From positions 2,976,001-3,040,000 of the forward strand of contig NZ_CP036262.1 in assembly GCF_007741495.1 (NCBI RefSeq): 64,000 nucleotides of DNA, given 5' to 3'. The first letter of the stretch is position 1; each line of letters opens with the position of its first letter. Made by a program: the position numbers and the translations under genes. The stretch is from Roseimaritima multifibrata (GTDB lineage: Bacteria; Planctomycetota; Planctomycetia; Pirellulales; Pirellulaceae). The notes beneath the pieces are model-generated. The model saw only the letters and a program-made list of their open reading frames with translations, ran no database searches and had not been told where the DNA came from. Positions 9,186 through 17,228 of this stretch are shown here, one piece after another.

Positions 9186-10740
9186 GTTGCACTGGCCTAA
9201 CGGGGTTTTTCTTCGGGCGTTTATTTGATTGACGGATTCGTGATGGCAGTCACACTTCAATCGATATTCCAGCAGCACTTCGACGCTTTTGCTGAGAGGC
9301 ATCGTCTCTCACGCGACATGTTTCGTGCGGCTTGGGCGGTACGCCACTGCCGGACCCGTGAGCTCGGTGGCCACGTCAACAGCTGCCCTGACGGTCACTT
9401 CCACCAGATCGCGTACAACTCGTGCCGGCACCGCAGTTGTCCGCAGTGCGGTTGGCTGCCCAAAGAGCAATGGCTCGCCGGTTGGCGGACGCGGTTGCTT
9501 CCCTGTCCCCATCATCACATCATCTTCACCGTCCCTCATTCGCTGAACGATCTCTGGCGATTTAACAAGGCCGCATTCGCCGACACGTTGTTTGCCGCTG
9601 CCTCGCAGACGCTGAGCGAACTGCTCGGTGACGTTAAGTTCCTCGGCGGCCGTGTTGGCGTTCTGGCGGCCCTGCACACGTGGAACCAGGAGCTGAAATC
9701 GCACGTCCACTTGCACACGATCGTGACGGCCGGTGGTCTCGATGGCGACGGACAATGGCGGAAGCCCGTGAAAAAGTGCTTGTTGCCGCGGAAGGTGTTG
9801 ATGATCAAGTTTCGGGGTAAGTTCAAGGCGATGCTCCGCGAGAAGCTTCGGCAGGGACGGATGAAGCTGCCGCCTGGCATGACTGGCGATGCTTTCGAAC
9901 GTTTACTGAGGGAACTGACTGCGGTTCCCTGGAACGTTAAGGTCTTCGACGCCTATCGAAACGGTGTCAGTGTGGCGACGTATCTGGCTCGCTACATCAA
10001 AGGGGGACCGATCGGGAATTCACGCTTACTCTCGCTGAAGAACGGACGTGTTGTGTTCCGGTATCGCTTGCCGCATCGTCGCGGAGGGGATGGGAAGAGG
10101 CAGGCCAAGATGGACCTTCCGGTCGATACGTTTATCGGTCGCTGGCTGCAGCATGTGCCGCCGAGGCGTTTTCAGACGGTGCGTGGCTATGGGCTGTACT
10201 GCGGAAATCAGCACTCGCGTTGGGAGTGTGCCGCCGAAACGCTGGGTGTTCGTGTTGACGTTAACGCCGGAGACGATTTGTCGGTTGAGGAGATTCGCGA
10301 TTGGCAGGATTGGTGCGAAGCGGCAGGGATGAGCGATGTGTGTCGTTGTCCGAAGTGCAATAAGCGGTTGGTCAGTCATCACGAATTCGCGTCGGGTCGC
10401 GGACCGCCGGTGGGAGCTTTGCCGTATCGCCAGAGCGTCAAGCAAGGCAATGTTGCAGGAGGCATGATTGCATGAGCGAGCAACGGATAGCGTATGTCAC
10501 CGACGTCACCGAAGGTGCGGGATCGCCTCACCGGAAGGCTGTCGGAGGCAAGTGTCACGCTCCCCGAATTCACTGTACATCGCTGAAGCGGCCTGGTAAA
10601 ATCCTAAGCTTACGATCTGCAGTGGCAAGCCATCGTCCATAGCAATGGCCCGGCCAGAGCAACCAAGACGTTGCACCAGACTTCGGCGTCAGGCGTTTTT
10701 GTAAGCCAATGTCCATCCGCCGAAGCAGGTGAACTTAAAC
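9186..10740 (+). mobile_element. Cassette 1: IS91-like transposase gene in cassette form, copy A
   Basis: A 1555-bp unit bounded at both ends by GTT and ending in an attC. It repeats head-to-tail as cassette 2. By eye only two base differences were noticed over the whole unit (10239 A versus 11794 G; 10693 G versus 12248 A). The homology begins and ends exactly in the GTTG of the recombination boxes, so it behaves as an integron cassette and not as an IS with its own ends. Confidence 0.75.
9243..10475 (+). CDS. IS91-family HUH (Y2) transposase, copy A
   Basis: A 410-residue rolling-circle transposase. The N-terminal zinc-binding region carries 'HVNSCPDGHFHQ' and 'CRHRSCPQCGWLPKEQW'. The HUH metal motif is 'HVHLHTIV' (about 154-161). 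The paired catalytic tyrosines are in 'YLARYIKGGPI' (Tyr 247 and Tyr 251), the two-tyrosine pattern of IS91/IS801; ISCR proteins have one. The ATG at 9243 is preferred over the in-frame TTG at 9225. It would nick and transfer single-stranded DNA. IS91-type termini and GAAC/CAAG targets were not needed to explain its position, since the gene sits in a unit ended by attC sites. Confidence 0.88.
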   Translation: MAVTLQSIFQQHFDAFAERHRLSRDMFRAAWAVRHCRTRELGGHVNSCPDGHFHQIAYNSCRHRSCPQCGWLPKEQWLAGWRTRLLPCPHHHIIFTVPHSLNDLWRFNKAAFADTLFAAASQTLSELLGDVKFLGGRVGVLAALHTWNQELKSHVHLHTIVTAGGLDGDGQWRKPVKKCLLPRKVLMIKFRGKFKAMLREKLRQGRMKLPPGMTGDAFERLLRELTAVPWNVKVFDAYRNGVSVATYLARYIKGGPIGNSRLLSLKNGRVVFRYRLPHRRGGDGKRQAKMDLPVDTFIGRWLQHVPPRRFQTVRGYGLYCGNQHSRWECAAETLGVRVDVNAGDDLSVEEIRDWQDWCEAAGMSDVCRCPKCNKRLVSHHEFASGRGPPVGALPYRQSVKQGNVAGGMIA

Positions 10741-10747
10741 GTTGCAC
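10657..10747 (+). repeat. attC: attC1
   Basis: R'' GAGCAAC (10657) pairs with R' GTTGCAC (10741). Inner arms CTTCGGCG and CGCCGAAG, flanked by CACC and GGTG, form the stem with one extrahelical base. The left arm aligns with the other attC sites of the array ('AACCAAG' after R''). Confidence 0.75.
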
Positions 10748-12295
10748 TGGCCTAACGGGGTTTTTCTTCGGGCGTTTATTTGATTGACGGATTCGTGATG
10801 GCAGTCACACTTCAATCGATATTCCAGCAGCACTTCGACGCTTTTGCTGAGAGGCATCGTCTCTCACGCGACATGTTTCGTGCGGCTTGGGCGGTACGCC
10901 ACTGCCGGACCCGTGAGCTCGGTGGCCACGTCAACAGCTGCCCTGACGGTCACTTCCACCAGATCGCGTACAACTCGTGCCGGCACCGCAGTTGTCCGCA
11001 GTGCGGTTGGCTGCCCAAAGAGCAATGGCTCGCCGGTTGGCGGACGCGGTTGCTTCCCTGTCCCCATCATCACATCATCTTCACCGTCCCTCATTCGCTG
11101 AACGATCTCTGGCGATTTAACAAGGCCGCATTCGCCGACACGTTGTTTGCCGCTGCCTCGCAGACGCTGAGCGAACTGCTCGGTGACGTTAAGTTCCTCG
11201 GCGGCCGTGTTGGCGTTCTGGCGGCCCTGCACACGTGGAACCAGGAGCTGAAATCGCACGTCCACTTGCACACGATCGTGACGGCCGGTGGTCTCGATGG
11301 CGACGGACAATGGCGGAAGCCCGTGAAAAAGTGCTTGTTGCCGCGGAAGGTGTTGATGATCAAGTTTCGGGGTAAGTTCAAGGCGATGCTCCGCGAGAAG
11401 CTTCGGCAGGGACGGATGAAGCTGCCGCCTGGCATGACTGGCGATGCTTTCGAACGTTTACTGAGGGAACTGACTGCGGTTCCCTGGAACGTTAAGGTCT
11501 TCGACGCCTATCGAAACGGTGTCAGTGTGGCGACGTATCTGGCTCGCTACATCAAAGGGGGACCGATCGGGAATTCACGCTTACTCTCGCTGAAGAACGG
11601 ACGTGTTGTGTTCCGGTATCGCTTGCCGCATCGTCGCGGAGGGGATGGGAAGAGGCAGGCCAAGATGGACCTTCCGGTCGATACGTTTATCGGTCGCTGG
11701 CTGCAGCATGTGCCGCCGAGGCGTTTTCAGACGGTGCGTGGCTATGGGCTGTACTGCGGAAATCAGCACTCGCGTTGGGAGTGTGCCGCCGAAGCGCTGG
11801 GTGTTCGTGTTGACGTTAACGCCGGAGACGATTTGTCGGTTGAGGAGATTCGCGATTGGCAGGATTGGTGCGAAGCGGCAGGGATGAGCGATGTGTGTCG
11901 TTGTCCGAAGTGCAATAAGCGGTTGGTCAGTCATCACGAATTCGCGTCGGGTCGCGGACCGCCGGTGGGAGCTTTGCCGTATCGCCAGAGCGTCAAGCAA
12001 GGCAATGTTGCAGGAGGCATGATTGCATGAGCGAGCAACGGATAGCGTATGTCACCGACGTCACCGAAGGTGCGGGATCGCCTCACCGGAAGGCTGTCGG
12101 AGGCAAGTGTCACGCTCCCCGAATTCACTGTACATCGCTGAAGCGGCCTGGTAAAATCCTAAGCTTACGATCTGCAGTGGCAAGCCATCGTCCATAGCAA
12201 TGGCCCGGCCAGAGCAACCAAGACGTTGCACCAGACTTCGGCGTCAGACGTTTTTGTAAGCCAATGTCCATCCGCCGAAGCAGGTGAACTTAAAC
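10741..12295 (+). mobile_element. Cassette 2: IS91-like transposase gene in cassette form, copy B
   Basis: Second head-to-tail copy of the 1555-bp unit. It is followed at 12283-12308 by a 13-bp tandem duplication of GAACTTAAACGTT, so its attC ends in two successive GTT boxes (12296 and 12309). Confidence 0.75.
10798..12030 (+). CDS. IS91-family HUH (Y2) transposase, copy B
   Basis: Same 410 residues as copy A with a single noticed replacement in the motif 'CAAETLGV' (here 'CAAEALGV'). Zinc-binding Cys/His residues, HVHLH and YLARY are all intact, so both copies could be functional. The near identity points to a very recent duplication. The region 12031-12211 between the stop and attC2 has no gene. 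Confidence 0.88.
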   Translation: MAVTLQSIFQQHFDAFAERHRLSRDMFRAAWAVRHCRTRELGGHVNSCPDGHFHQIAYNSCRHRSCPQCGWLPKEQWLAGWRTRLLPCPHHHIIFTVPHSLNDLWRFNKAAFADTLFAAASQTLSELLGDVKFLGGRVGVLAALHTWNQELKSHVHLHTIVTAGGLDGDGQWRKPVKKCLLPRKVLMIKFRGKFKAMLREKLRQGRMKLPPGMTGDAFERLLRELTAVPWNVKVFDAYRNGVSVATYLARYIKGGPIGNSRLLSLKNGRVVFRYRLPHRRGGDGKRQAKMDLPVDTFIGRWLQHVPPRRFQTVRGYGLYCGNQHSRWECAAEALGVRVDVNAGDDLSVEEIRDWQDWCEAAGMSDVCRCPKCNKRLVSHHEFASGRGPPVGALPYRQSVKQGNVAGGMIA

Positions 12296-12302
12296 GTTGA
12301 AC
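12212..12302 (+). repeat. attC: attC2
   Basis: Copy of attC1 (R'' GAGCAAC, R' GTTGAAC at 12296) with one base change at 12248. A second GTT box follows at 12309 through a 13-bp tandem repeat. Confidence 0.72.
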
Positions 12303-12593
12303 TTAAACGTTCTGCTGTCGAACCGACCGCATCTGTTCGGTCAATGCCCATGCCCGGATGCTCGCAGTCAACGTTCCGGTACGTCGCCAATACTCGAACC
12401 CAACGCCCGGCGATTCTGTCGATGCGCTTTCGATGCCAATGCCCAAAGTGGCTGACGTTGCTCGGTCGATAGCCAATGCTGTCTCTGCCTGTCGATGCGC
12501 GACGATAGTTGCTCGGCCCTGCACTGGTCAGGTACAATCGGCTGGTGACTCGGCCGGGTTGGCAAATCCAAGGTTTGCACCCCAACCCGCGTC
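12303..12593 (+). other. Body of cassette 3: no supported gene
   Basis: About 290 bp between attC2 and attC3. An ATG frame at 12358 runs 95 codons but reads into attC3 and has no ribosome-binding site or recognisable domain, so it is not called. The cassette may be gene-free or carry a decayed gene. Confidence 0.5.
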
Positions 12594-12684
12594 GCAGAAC
12601 CAAACAATTCACACCGAGCGGCGAAGTCTGGTGTTTCGAAGTTGAAAATCTCTCGTCGCCGCCGGGTGATTGTCGCCGTTACCC
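12594..12684 (+). repeat. attC: attC3
   Basis: R'' GCAGAAC (12594), R' GTTACCC (12678). Stem arms CACCGAGCGGCGA and TCGCCGCCGGGTG; the spacer contains 'GAAGTTGAAAATC', a word recurring in other attC sites of this array. Confidence 0.85.
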
Positions 12685-12693
12685 GACTGTAGA

Positions 12694-13125
12694 ATGCGCC
12701 ACGCGAACGTGCAGCAACGCTTAACGCCAAATGACATCGGATGCCTGCTCACAGTGTTCGGCATTGCTGCGTCCGTCCCACTCGCGATCGTCGGACGCCA
12801 TTTTCTGCAGACAGCAACCGAGAACACTGCGACAAACCTGATCGTGGGATGGACGCTCCTTTCGATCTACGCTTTCTTTGCGATCTTAAATTTCTACCTT
12901 TCCGCTATCCGTCCTTGGCTACATTCGCGTAGCGGTGCGACGGATTACAAGCATGTCTCCGGGACACCAATCGTTCACACCATTTTTCTGGCACTTGCCA
13001 TCTTCGCTTTGCCACCGAGTCTTATGGCTGGTATCCTGATGCTTGTACTACTCGCTCTCGATACGGGTGCTGCTCATTGGGCCGCCCTGGCATTTGCACG
13101 CGAATTCTTGCCAAAACGCGGGTAA
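12694..13125 (+). CDS. Cassette 4: unknown four-helix membrane protein
   Basis: A 143-residue protein starting at ATG 12694, ten bases inside the cassette. About four hydrophobic helices are visible ('LLTVFGIAASVPLAIVG', 'LIVGWTLLSIYAFFAIL', 'TIFLALAIFALPP', 'LMAGILMLVLLAL'). No family recognised. Its TAA stop (13123-13125) lies inside the R'' box of the following attC, so the attC supplies the stop codon. Cassette genes of this kind usually depend on an upstream promoter; none was seen here. Confidence 0.65.
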   Translation: MRHANVQQRLTPNDIGCLLTVFGIAASVPLAIVGRHFLQTATENTATNLIVGWTLLSIYAFFAILNFYLSAIRPWLHSRSGATDYKHVSGTPIVHTIFLALAIFALPPSLMAGILMLVLLALDTGAAHWAALAFAREFLPKRG

Positions 13126-13209
13126 CCAAACGATTCAACCGAGCGGCGAAGTCGGGCGTTTTGAAGTGGTTGGTCTTCCGTCGCCGCCGGCTGATCGTCA
13201 ACGTTCTGC
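13120..13209 (+). repeat. attC: attC4
   Basis: R'' GGGTAAC (13120), R' GTTCTGC (13203). Arms CCGAGCGGCGA and TCGCCGCCGGC. Confidence 0.88.
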
Positions 13210-13225
13210 CATTTAGAGTCGGAGA

Positions 13226-13666
13226 TTGAAACTGCAAGCTGCAACGAAACGAGATCTCTCAATCGCCGGCGCTGGGATTCTTGCAACGACATTTTTCGTC
13301 TCGTCGGATGGCGGCGGTCAAAATCCATTCTACGTGTTGCTCTGGATGTTGTTACTGGCGCTCGTTGCCGGCGTTGTCTCATTCATCATGGCGCGATTGA
13401 TACCGACACTTCCACTGGCTGTCACCGCGACCGCGATCATCACGGATTTGCTTTTTCTCATCTATTTCATGTGCAGTGTCGCGTTTCGGGGCCATGCTGA
13501 TCCGCATCTCGCAGAGGCATACTTGCTCATCCCAATTGTGTTTACGATTGTGACCGCACCACTCGTAGGACTCTCATCGTTAGGAATCGGTCGGATTGCA
13601 AACCGCTATTTCTACGCTCGGGCGGATGGTGACGATTCCGTAGACACGAGGACTCTAACGCAATGA
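13226..13666 (+). CDS. Cassette 5: unknown membrane protein
   Basis: A 146-residue protein from TTG 13226 with an upstream GGAG about 2-5 bp before it (13221-13224). The start is therefore tentative. Four hydrophobic segments are visible ('LSIAGAGILATTFFVS', 'VLLWMLLLALVAGVVSFIM', 'TAIITDLLFLIYFMC', 'LIPIVFTIVTAPLVGL'). The C-terminal tail is acidic and hydrophilic. No family recognised. It is the only gene in its cassette and ends just before attC5. Confidence 0.55.
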   Translation: MKLQAATKRDLSIAGAGILATTFFVSSDGGGQNPFYVLLWMLLLALVAGVVSFIMARLIPTLPLAVTATAIITDLLFLIYFMCSVAFRGHADPHLAEAYLLIPIVFTIVTAPLVGLSSLGIGRIANRYFYARADGDDSVDTRTLTQ

Positions 13667-13668
13667 AG

Positions 13669-13759
13669 GCAGAACAATCGGATGCACGACGAGTCGCCGA
13701 GTCGTGATTTTTGAAGTGGAGGATCGCTCGCGGCGACCGCGTGATCCGTGCCGTTATTC
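13669..13759 (+). repeat. attC: attC5
   Basis: R'' GCAGAAC (13669), R' GTTATTC (13753). Inner arms GAGTCGCCGAG and CTCGCGGCGAC; spacer 'TTTTTGAAGTGGA'. Confidence 0.82.
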
Positions 13760-13781
13760 CCTCAAAGCCATGGAGTCGACA

Positions 13782-14249
13782 ATGATCCGAACCAGCTACG
13801 CCTTGTTGCTCGCCATCACCATGTTGATCGGCGTTCCAATGTTGTCCGCGGAGGATGGCTCAAAGAAATCTACGTCTGGCATTGTGGCACTTGCAGATCT
13901 TGGGCTGGGCCACGATGGGAAAGAAGTCACGATGATATTCAAGATCACTGACACTCAACTCATCGCCGGTGAGCGTGAAGGTGCGTTCCCACACGTGAAG
14001 CTGCACTACGATGGCATGAAGAAGCCTCCGTATTTGGGCGTCTACGCGAAAGGTGAACTCGCAGATGCGCTCCACCGTTTTGCATGTGTCGCACCGGACG
14101 ACAGATTCGTTGGCCGATCCATCAAGGCATCAGGGAAGATTAAGATATACAAGGACTTTCCGAAGGGCGAAGATAAGACTCCAGTTTACCTTCTCGACCT
14201 GCGAGACTGGAAGAAGTTCCAGATCCTGCCAGAGGCCGAAGGGGAATAA
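13782..14249 (+). CDS. Cassette 6: unknown exported protein
   Basis: A 155-residue protein. The ATG at 13782 has a GGAG six bases upstream and begins a clear signal peptide ('MIRTSYALLLAITMLIGVPM', cleavage near 'LSAEDG'). The mature part contains 'VALADLGLGHDGKEVTMIFK' and later 'VGRSIKASGKIKIYKD', an OB-fold-like beta-rich pattern; no family is certain. It is probably periplasmic. Its attC is interrupted by the group IIC intron directly downstream. Confidence 0.7.
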   Translation: MIRTSYALLLAITMLIGVPMLSAEDGSKKSTSGIVALADLGLGHDGKEVTMIFKITDTQLIAGEREGAFPHVKLHYDGMKKPPYLGVYAKGELADALHRFACVAPDDRFVGRSIKASGKIKIYKDFPKGEDKTPVYLLDLRDWKKFQILPEAEGE

Positions 14250-14252
14250 ATC

Positions 14253-14258
14253 GGGTAA
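14253..14258 (+). repeat. attC: attC6, left fragment (R'' box cut by intron)
   Basis: GGGTAA at 14253-14258 is the first six bases of an R'' box. The seventh base and the rest of the site resume at 16263. Joining the flanks gives GGGTAACCATGCAATTCACC, which aligns with attC4 and attC8. Confidence 0.88.
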
Positions 14259-16262
14259 GGGGCACCGTTCCCGGTGCCCCTCCCCACACCACGTAGCGTG
14301 CGGGTCCGCACTACGCGGTTCGACGAAGCGGAGCAAGCTGGGCCCACAGAGTCTTCAAGCTGAGTAAGCCTTCCTCTTGGAGCCATTTGTTGGTCAGTCC
14401 AACGTTACTGGCGATGGTTTTAGCCATTCGCCAGTGACCCTTGCGGCTGCGTGCGTGACGGATCGCTTGACGGCGAGGAACTCCCAATCGAATCAACATT
14501 TCCCGTCGACGTTTCGGTCGTTTCCACTGTTTCCAGTAGCACATCCGAATGCGGCGACGGATCCACTGGTCGAGTTTATCGAACAGCTTCAGTTGCGACG
14601 CGATCCCGAAGTAACCCATCCAGCCGCGAACGTATCGTCGCAGCTCGCCCAGTCGGCGGTCCATCGAGATCCCGCGGCTTCTGCCGGTGATCTCGCGGAC
14701 ACGCTGTTTGAAGCGAAGGATGGACTTAACAGCCACGTTGATGTTCGCTCGCGAATTCGGGAACGAGAACCCTAGGAACTCGAACTCCGTGCAAGCCAAC
14801 ACGCGGCTCTTCTCCTCATTGACTACCAAGCGAAGTTTCTTCGCTACGTAACGTCCGACCGACCTCATGATCCGCTCGGCCGCCCGGGGCGACTTCGCGA
14901 AGACCGCAAAATCATCCGCATAGCGAACGAACGGGAGCCCGCGACGTTCCAGTTCTTTGTCCAGATCATCAAGCAGGATGTTGCTTAATATCGGGCTCAG
15001 TGGACCGCCTTGCGGGGTTCCTAGATCGGTCGGTTGCAGCACACCTTCGACCATCACACCGGCTCGCAAGTAGCGTCCGATCAATTGCAGTAGCCGCTTG
15101 TCGCGAACTCGACGAGCCACACGCGACATCAAGACATCGTGTTGGACTCGATCGAAAAACTTCGATAAATCGAAGTCTGCTACGAAGCGGTAGCCGCGCC
15201 GGACCGTCCGGCGTACTTGCTTGGCGGCTCCGTGAGCCGAGCGTTTAGGCCGAAACCCGTGGCTCGAATCGCTAAATTGCGGATCGAACACAGGCGTGAG
15301 AATCTGGACGATGGCCTGTTGAATCAAGCGGTCGACGATGTTTGGAATACCAAGCAAACGCTTGCCGCCATCGGGCTTGTCGATGGTCTTGCGTCGCACC
15401 GGGTCGGGGCGATACGTGCCATCGAGCAGCTGTTGCCGGATCGACTGCCAACGAGGACGAAACCAGTCCGGGAATTCCGCGATCGTAATCCCATCGGGGC
15501 CAGGGGCTCCGCGGTTTCGCTTCACGTTCTTCCAAGCGGCTTCGAAATTGGCGTCGGCGACCACGTGCTGCATCAGCGACTCTGGTGAGTTGCTCAAGGC
15601 TGGCTGCTCGACCCGCGTCGCAGCGGTATCTCCCGGTCGGGATGGTGAACCGGTGGTCTCGGTGCCGACGTTGTCTGGAAAATACAGATCAACTTGCACC
15701 AAGGGGTTCCCTCGCCGTGAGTGGGCCGATGGCTCCTCCTTGTTCTTCATCGTTCGGTCCTTCCTGTTTCCGTTGGGATCGGAAATTCAGTACTATGACC
15801 TCTGCTGAGTTCTGCACCGCCCACGGTGGCTTTCGCCGCCGCGTTCCGCGGTTTCGGGCAAGCCCTACTCGTCGGAGCGTCGCCTGGCCTCGACCAGACT
15901 GTGCAGAGTTCCCCGGATAAGAGCGTGATGTATCGCTGCACAAGCTCGCCATTTACCTGAACGGTCGATTGGGGACGGCTTCGCACGGATGGGCGTGCTC
16001 GCCTGACCGAACCGGCCTTGTATGACGTTTCTGTTCGTAGCCTCGCAGCTTTGACGAGACCGTGTCCGGGTGGCGACAAACAAACCCGGCGTTTACGCAC
16101 ACGGTCGCAGGCTTCCTCTCCACGGTCGGTCGCCCTTCCGCAGTTGCCCTCGTCTAGTACTTCCCTTTCGTGGTCGATCATTTGGTATACTGACACCTGA
16201 AAGTTTCCAATCTCGTACAGGGGACTTGCACCCCAAAACGATCACGCCCATGCCGGGCGTAC
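14259..16262 (-). mobile_element. Group IIC intron inserted in attC6, antisense to the cassettes
   Basis: A 2004-bp intron read on the minus strand. Its 5' end is GTACGCCCGGCATGGGCGTG (16262 leftwards), resembling the GTGTGCCCGGCATGGG start known for group IIC introns. The reverse transcriptase gene follows. Domain V occupies 14288-14321 (ACCGCGTAG ... CTACGTGGT, then GTGTGGGGAGG) and domain VI is the hairpin GGGGCACC/GGTGCCCC at 14259-14280. Exact excision restores a normal attC. Group IIC-attC introns of proteobacterial integrons are known to insert in the bottom strand of attC with this orientation; the exact 5' and 3' bases here are inferred from that restored site. Confidence 0.88.
14311..15750 (-). 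CDS. ltrA: Group IIC intron-encoded reverse transcriptase/maturase
   Basis: A 479-residue multifunctional protein. Reverse-transcriptase blocks are present in order: 'GAPGPDGITI' (about 81-90), 'DKPDGGKRLLGIPNIVDRL' (124-142), 'SSHGFRPKRSAHGA', 'DFDLSKFFDRV', 'GTPQGGPLSPILSN' (244-257) and the catalytic 'YADD' (277-280). A maturase/X domain and the C-terminal 'RRYVRGWMGYFGIA' region follow. There is no HNH endonuclease domain, as usual for group IIC. The stop codon overlaps the start of domain V. All catalytic residues are intact, so the intron may still splice and move. Confidence 0.92.
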   Translation of the reverse strand: MKNKEEPSAHSRRGNPLVQVDLYFPDNVGTETTGSPSRPGDTAATRVEQPALSNSPESLMQHVVADANFEAAWKNVKRNRGAPGPDGITIAEFPDWFRPRWQSIRQQLLDGTYRPDPVRRKTIDKPDGGKRLLGIPNIVDRLIQQAIVQILTPVFDPQFSDSSHGFRPKRSAHGAAKQVRRTVRRGYRFVADFDLSKFFDRVQHDVLMSRVARRVRDKRLLQLIGRYLRAGVMVEGVLQPTDLGTPQGGPLSPILSNILLDDLDKELERRGLPFVRYADDFAVFAKSPRAAERIMRSVGRYVAKKLRLVVNEEKSRVLACTEFEFLGFSFPNSRANINVAVKSILRFKQRVREITGRSRGISMDRRLGELRRYVRGWMGYFGIASQLKLFDKLDQWIRRRIRMCYWKQWKRPKRRREMLIRLGVPRRQAIRHARSRKGHWRMAKTIASNVGLTNKWLQEEGLLSLKTLWAQLAPLRRTA

Positions 16263-16345
16263 CCATGCAATTCACCAGAGCGGCGGATCTGGCGTTTAGA
16301 AGTTGAGAATCACTCATCGCCGCCAGGTGATTGCCGACGTTACCC
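16263..16345 (+). repeat. attC: attC6, right fragment
   Basis: Continues the R'' box broken at 14258 and ends in R' GTTACCC (16339). Arms AGAGCGGCG and CGCCGCCAG; spacer 'TTTAGAAGTTGAGAATC'. Confidence 0.88.
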
Positions 16346-16363
16346 GCATGAGAGTCGCTAAAC

Positions 16364-16846
16364 GTGGCCGAAGAAAACAAGACGCAGCTTGATGTCGCAC
16401 GGGATGCTCTTGACGACCTTCACGACGGTGCGGACCGCGATACCATTCTTGCCGTCGTCCATCGGTCTCTCACAGTCGACCGAGACATTCGGTCAGCGGA
16501 GATGGTGGTCGACGCACGCTCATCTCAGGCTGCAACACATCGACAATCATGGTGGTCCGAGTGGATGGGGTGCTTGATTCCGTTGCTGTTGGTTCCGGCG
16601 CTCTTCATGGCAATGCCGTTGCTCTTCTCGCTCGGCGAGCGAATCGTTTCTCGCCCAGCACGGACTACTGCGACCGGAACAATCGAGCGCATGGAGTACA
16701 CTGACGGCACTGCCGGAGATGATCTGGTAGGATTAGAATGTCGGGTTACCTCGTACCATCTTCTAATTGAACTTTCAGACGGCCATACGTTGGTAATTCC
16801 GAACGATGCCTATCGCACACTTGAGCTGAACGATCGGTCGAAATAG
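16364..16846 (+). CDS. Cassette 7: unknown single-anchor membrane protein
   Basis: A 160-residue protein from GTG 16364. Residues 1-60 are charged and helical; a hydrophobic segment ('CLIPLLLVPALFMAMPLLF') spans about 69-87; the rest is a soluble domain with 'TTATGTIERMEYTDG' and 'YHLLIELSDGHTLVIPNDAY'. No family recognised. Its TAG (16844) comes just before the R'' box. No start-site evidence beyond frame and position inside the cassette. Confidence 0.55.
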   Translation: MAEENKTQLDVARDALDDLHDGADRDTILAVVHRSLTVDRDIRSAEMVVDARSSQAATHRQSWWSEWMGCLIPLLLVPALFMAMPLLFSLGERIVSRPARTTATGTIERMEYTDGTAGDDLVGLECRVTSYHLLIELSDGHTLVIPNDAYRTLELNDRSK

Positions 16847-16847
16847 C

Positions 16848-16937
16848 GGGTAACCAAGCCGTGCACCTGAGGACGGCTTGCGCGGTTTCACGAATGGAAA
16901 ATCAATCGTCCGTCCCAGGTGACGGCCAACGTTACCC
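16848..16937 (+). repeat. attC: attC7
   Basis: R'' GGGTAAC (16848), R' GTTACCC (16931), fully complementary. Left arm 'CACCTGAGGACGG' pairs with 'CCGTCCCAGGTG'. Confidence 0.9.
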
Positions 16938-16955
16938 GACTGAAATGACGCCTCT

Positions 16956-17228
16956 ATGATCCGCCCTAGTTCCCCTAACCGCAGCGAGCCCGGCACCGCA
17001 GCAAGTGATAGCAAGCCACGGCGCTGCCCTGATTGCAACGGCACCGGCATTGGTCGTGATTTGCCTCATCGATACACAAACGGCGGGCATAACGGTCGCG
17101 ATTTCCCGACATGCAAATGGCGAATGCTTCCTTCACATCAGCGAAACGCCGCCCAGACAAGATTGCAACCTCGACTCAGCATTCTCCCCTTGGTAGAATG
17201 GATGCGGAGGACAAACAATGAACGTTGA
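16956..17228 (+). CDS. Cassette 8: doubtful small CxxC protein
   Basis: A 90-codon frame from ATG 16956 with 'RRCPDCNGTGIG', a zinc-knuckle-like CPxC motif. It overlaps the antitoxin start by 11 bp and runs across its likely promoter, so the C-terminal part is suspect. It could be a real small protein, a remnant of one, or chance. Confidence 0.3.
   Translation: MIRPSSPNRSEPGTAASDSKPRRCPDCNGTGIGRDLPHRYTNGGHNGRDFPTCKWRMLPSHQRNAAQTRLQPRLSILPLVEWMRRTNNER
17171..17210 (+). promoter_or_regulatory. Possible promoter and strong RBS of the toxin-antitoxin pair
   Basis: TCGACT (17171-17176), 16 bp, then TAGAAT (17193-17198), followed by GGAGG (17206-17210) seven bases before ATG 17218. An own promoter is expected for addiction modules carried on cassettes. 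The -35 match is weak. Confidence 0.4.

Noticed and set aside
9186-12300. Complex class 1 integron with ISCR element
   Set aside because: No sul1, qacEdelta or resistance genes; the transposase has two tyrosines like IS91, and units end in attC.
12358-12645. 95-codon frame in cassette 3
   Set aside because: It runs into attC3, has no ribosome-binding site and no recognisable motif.
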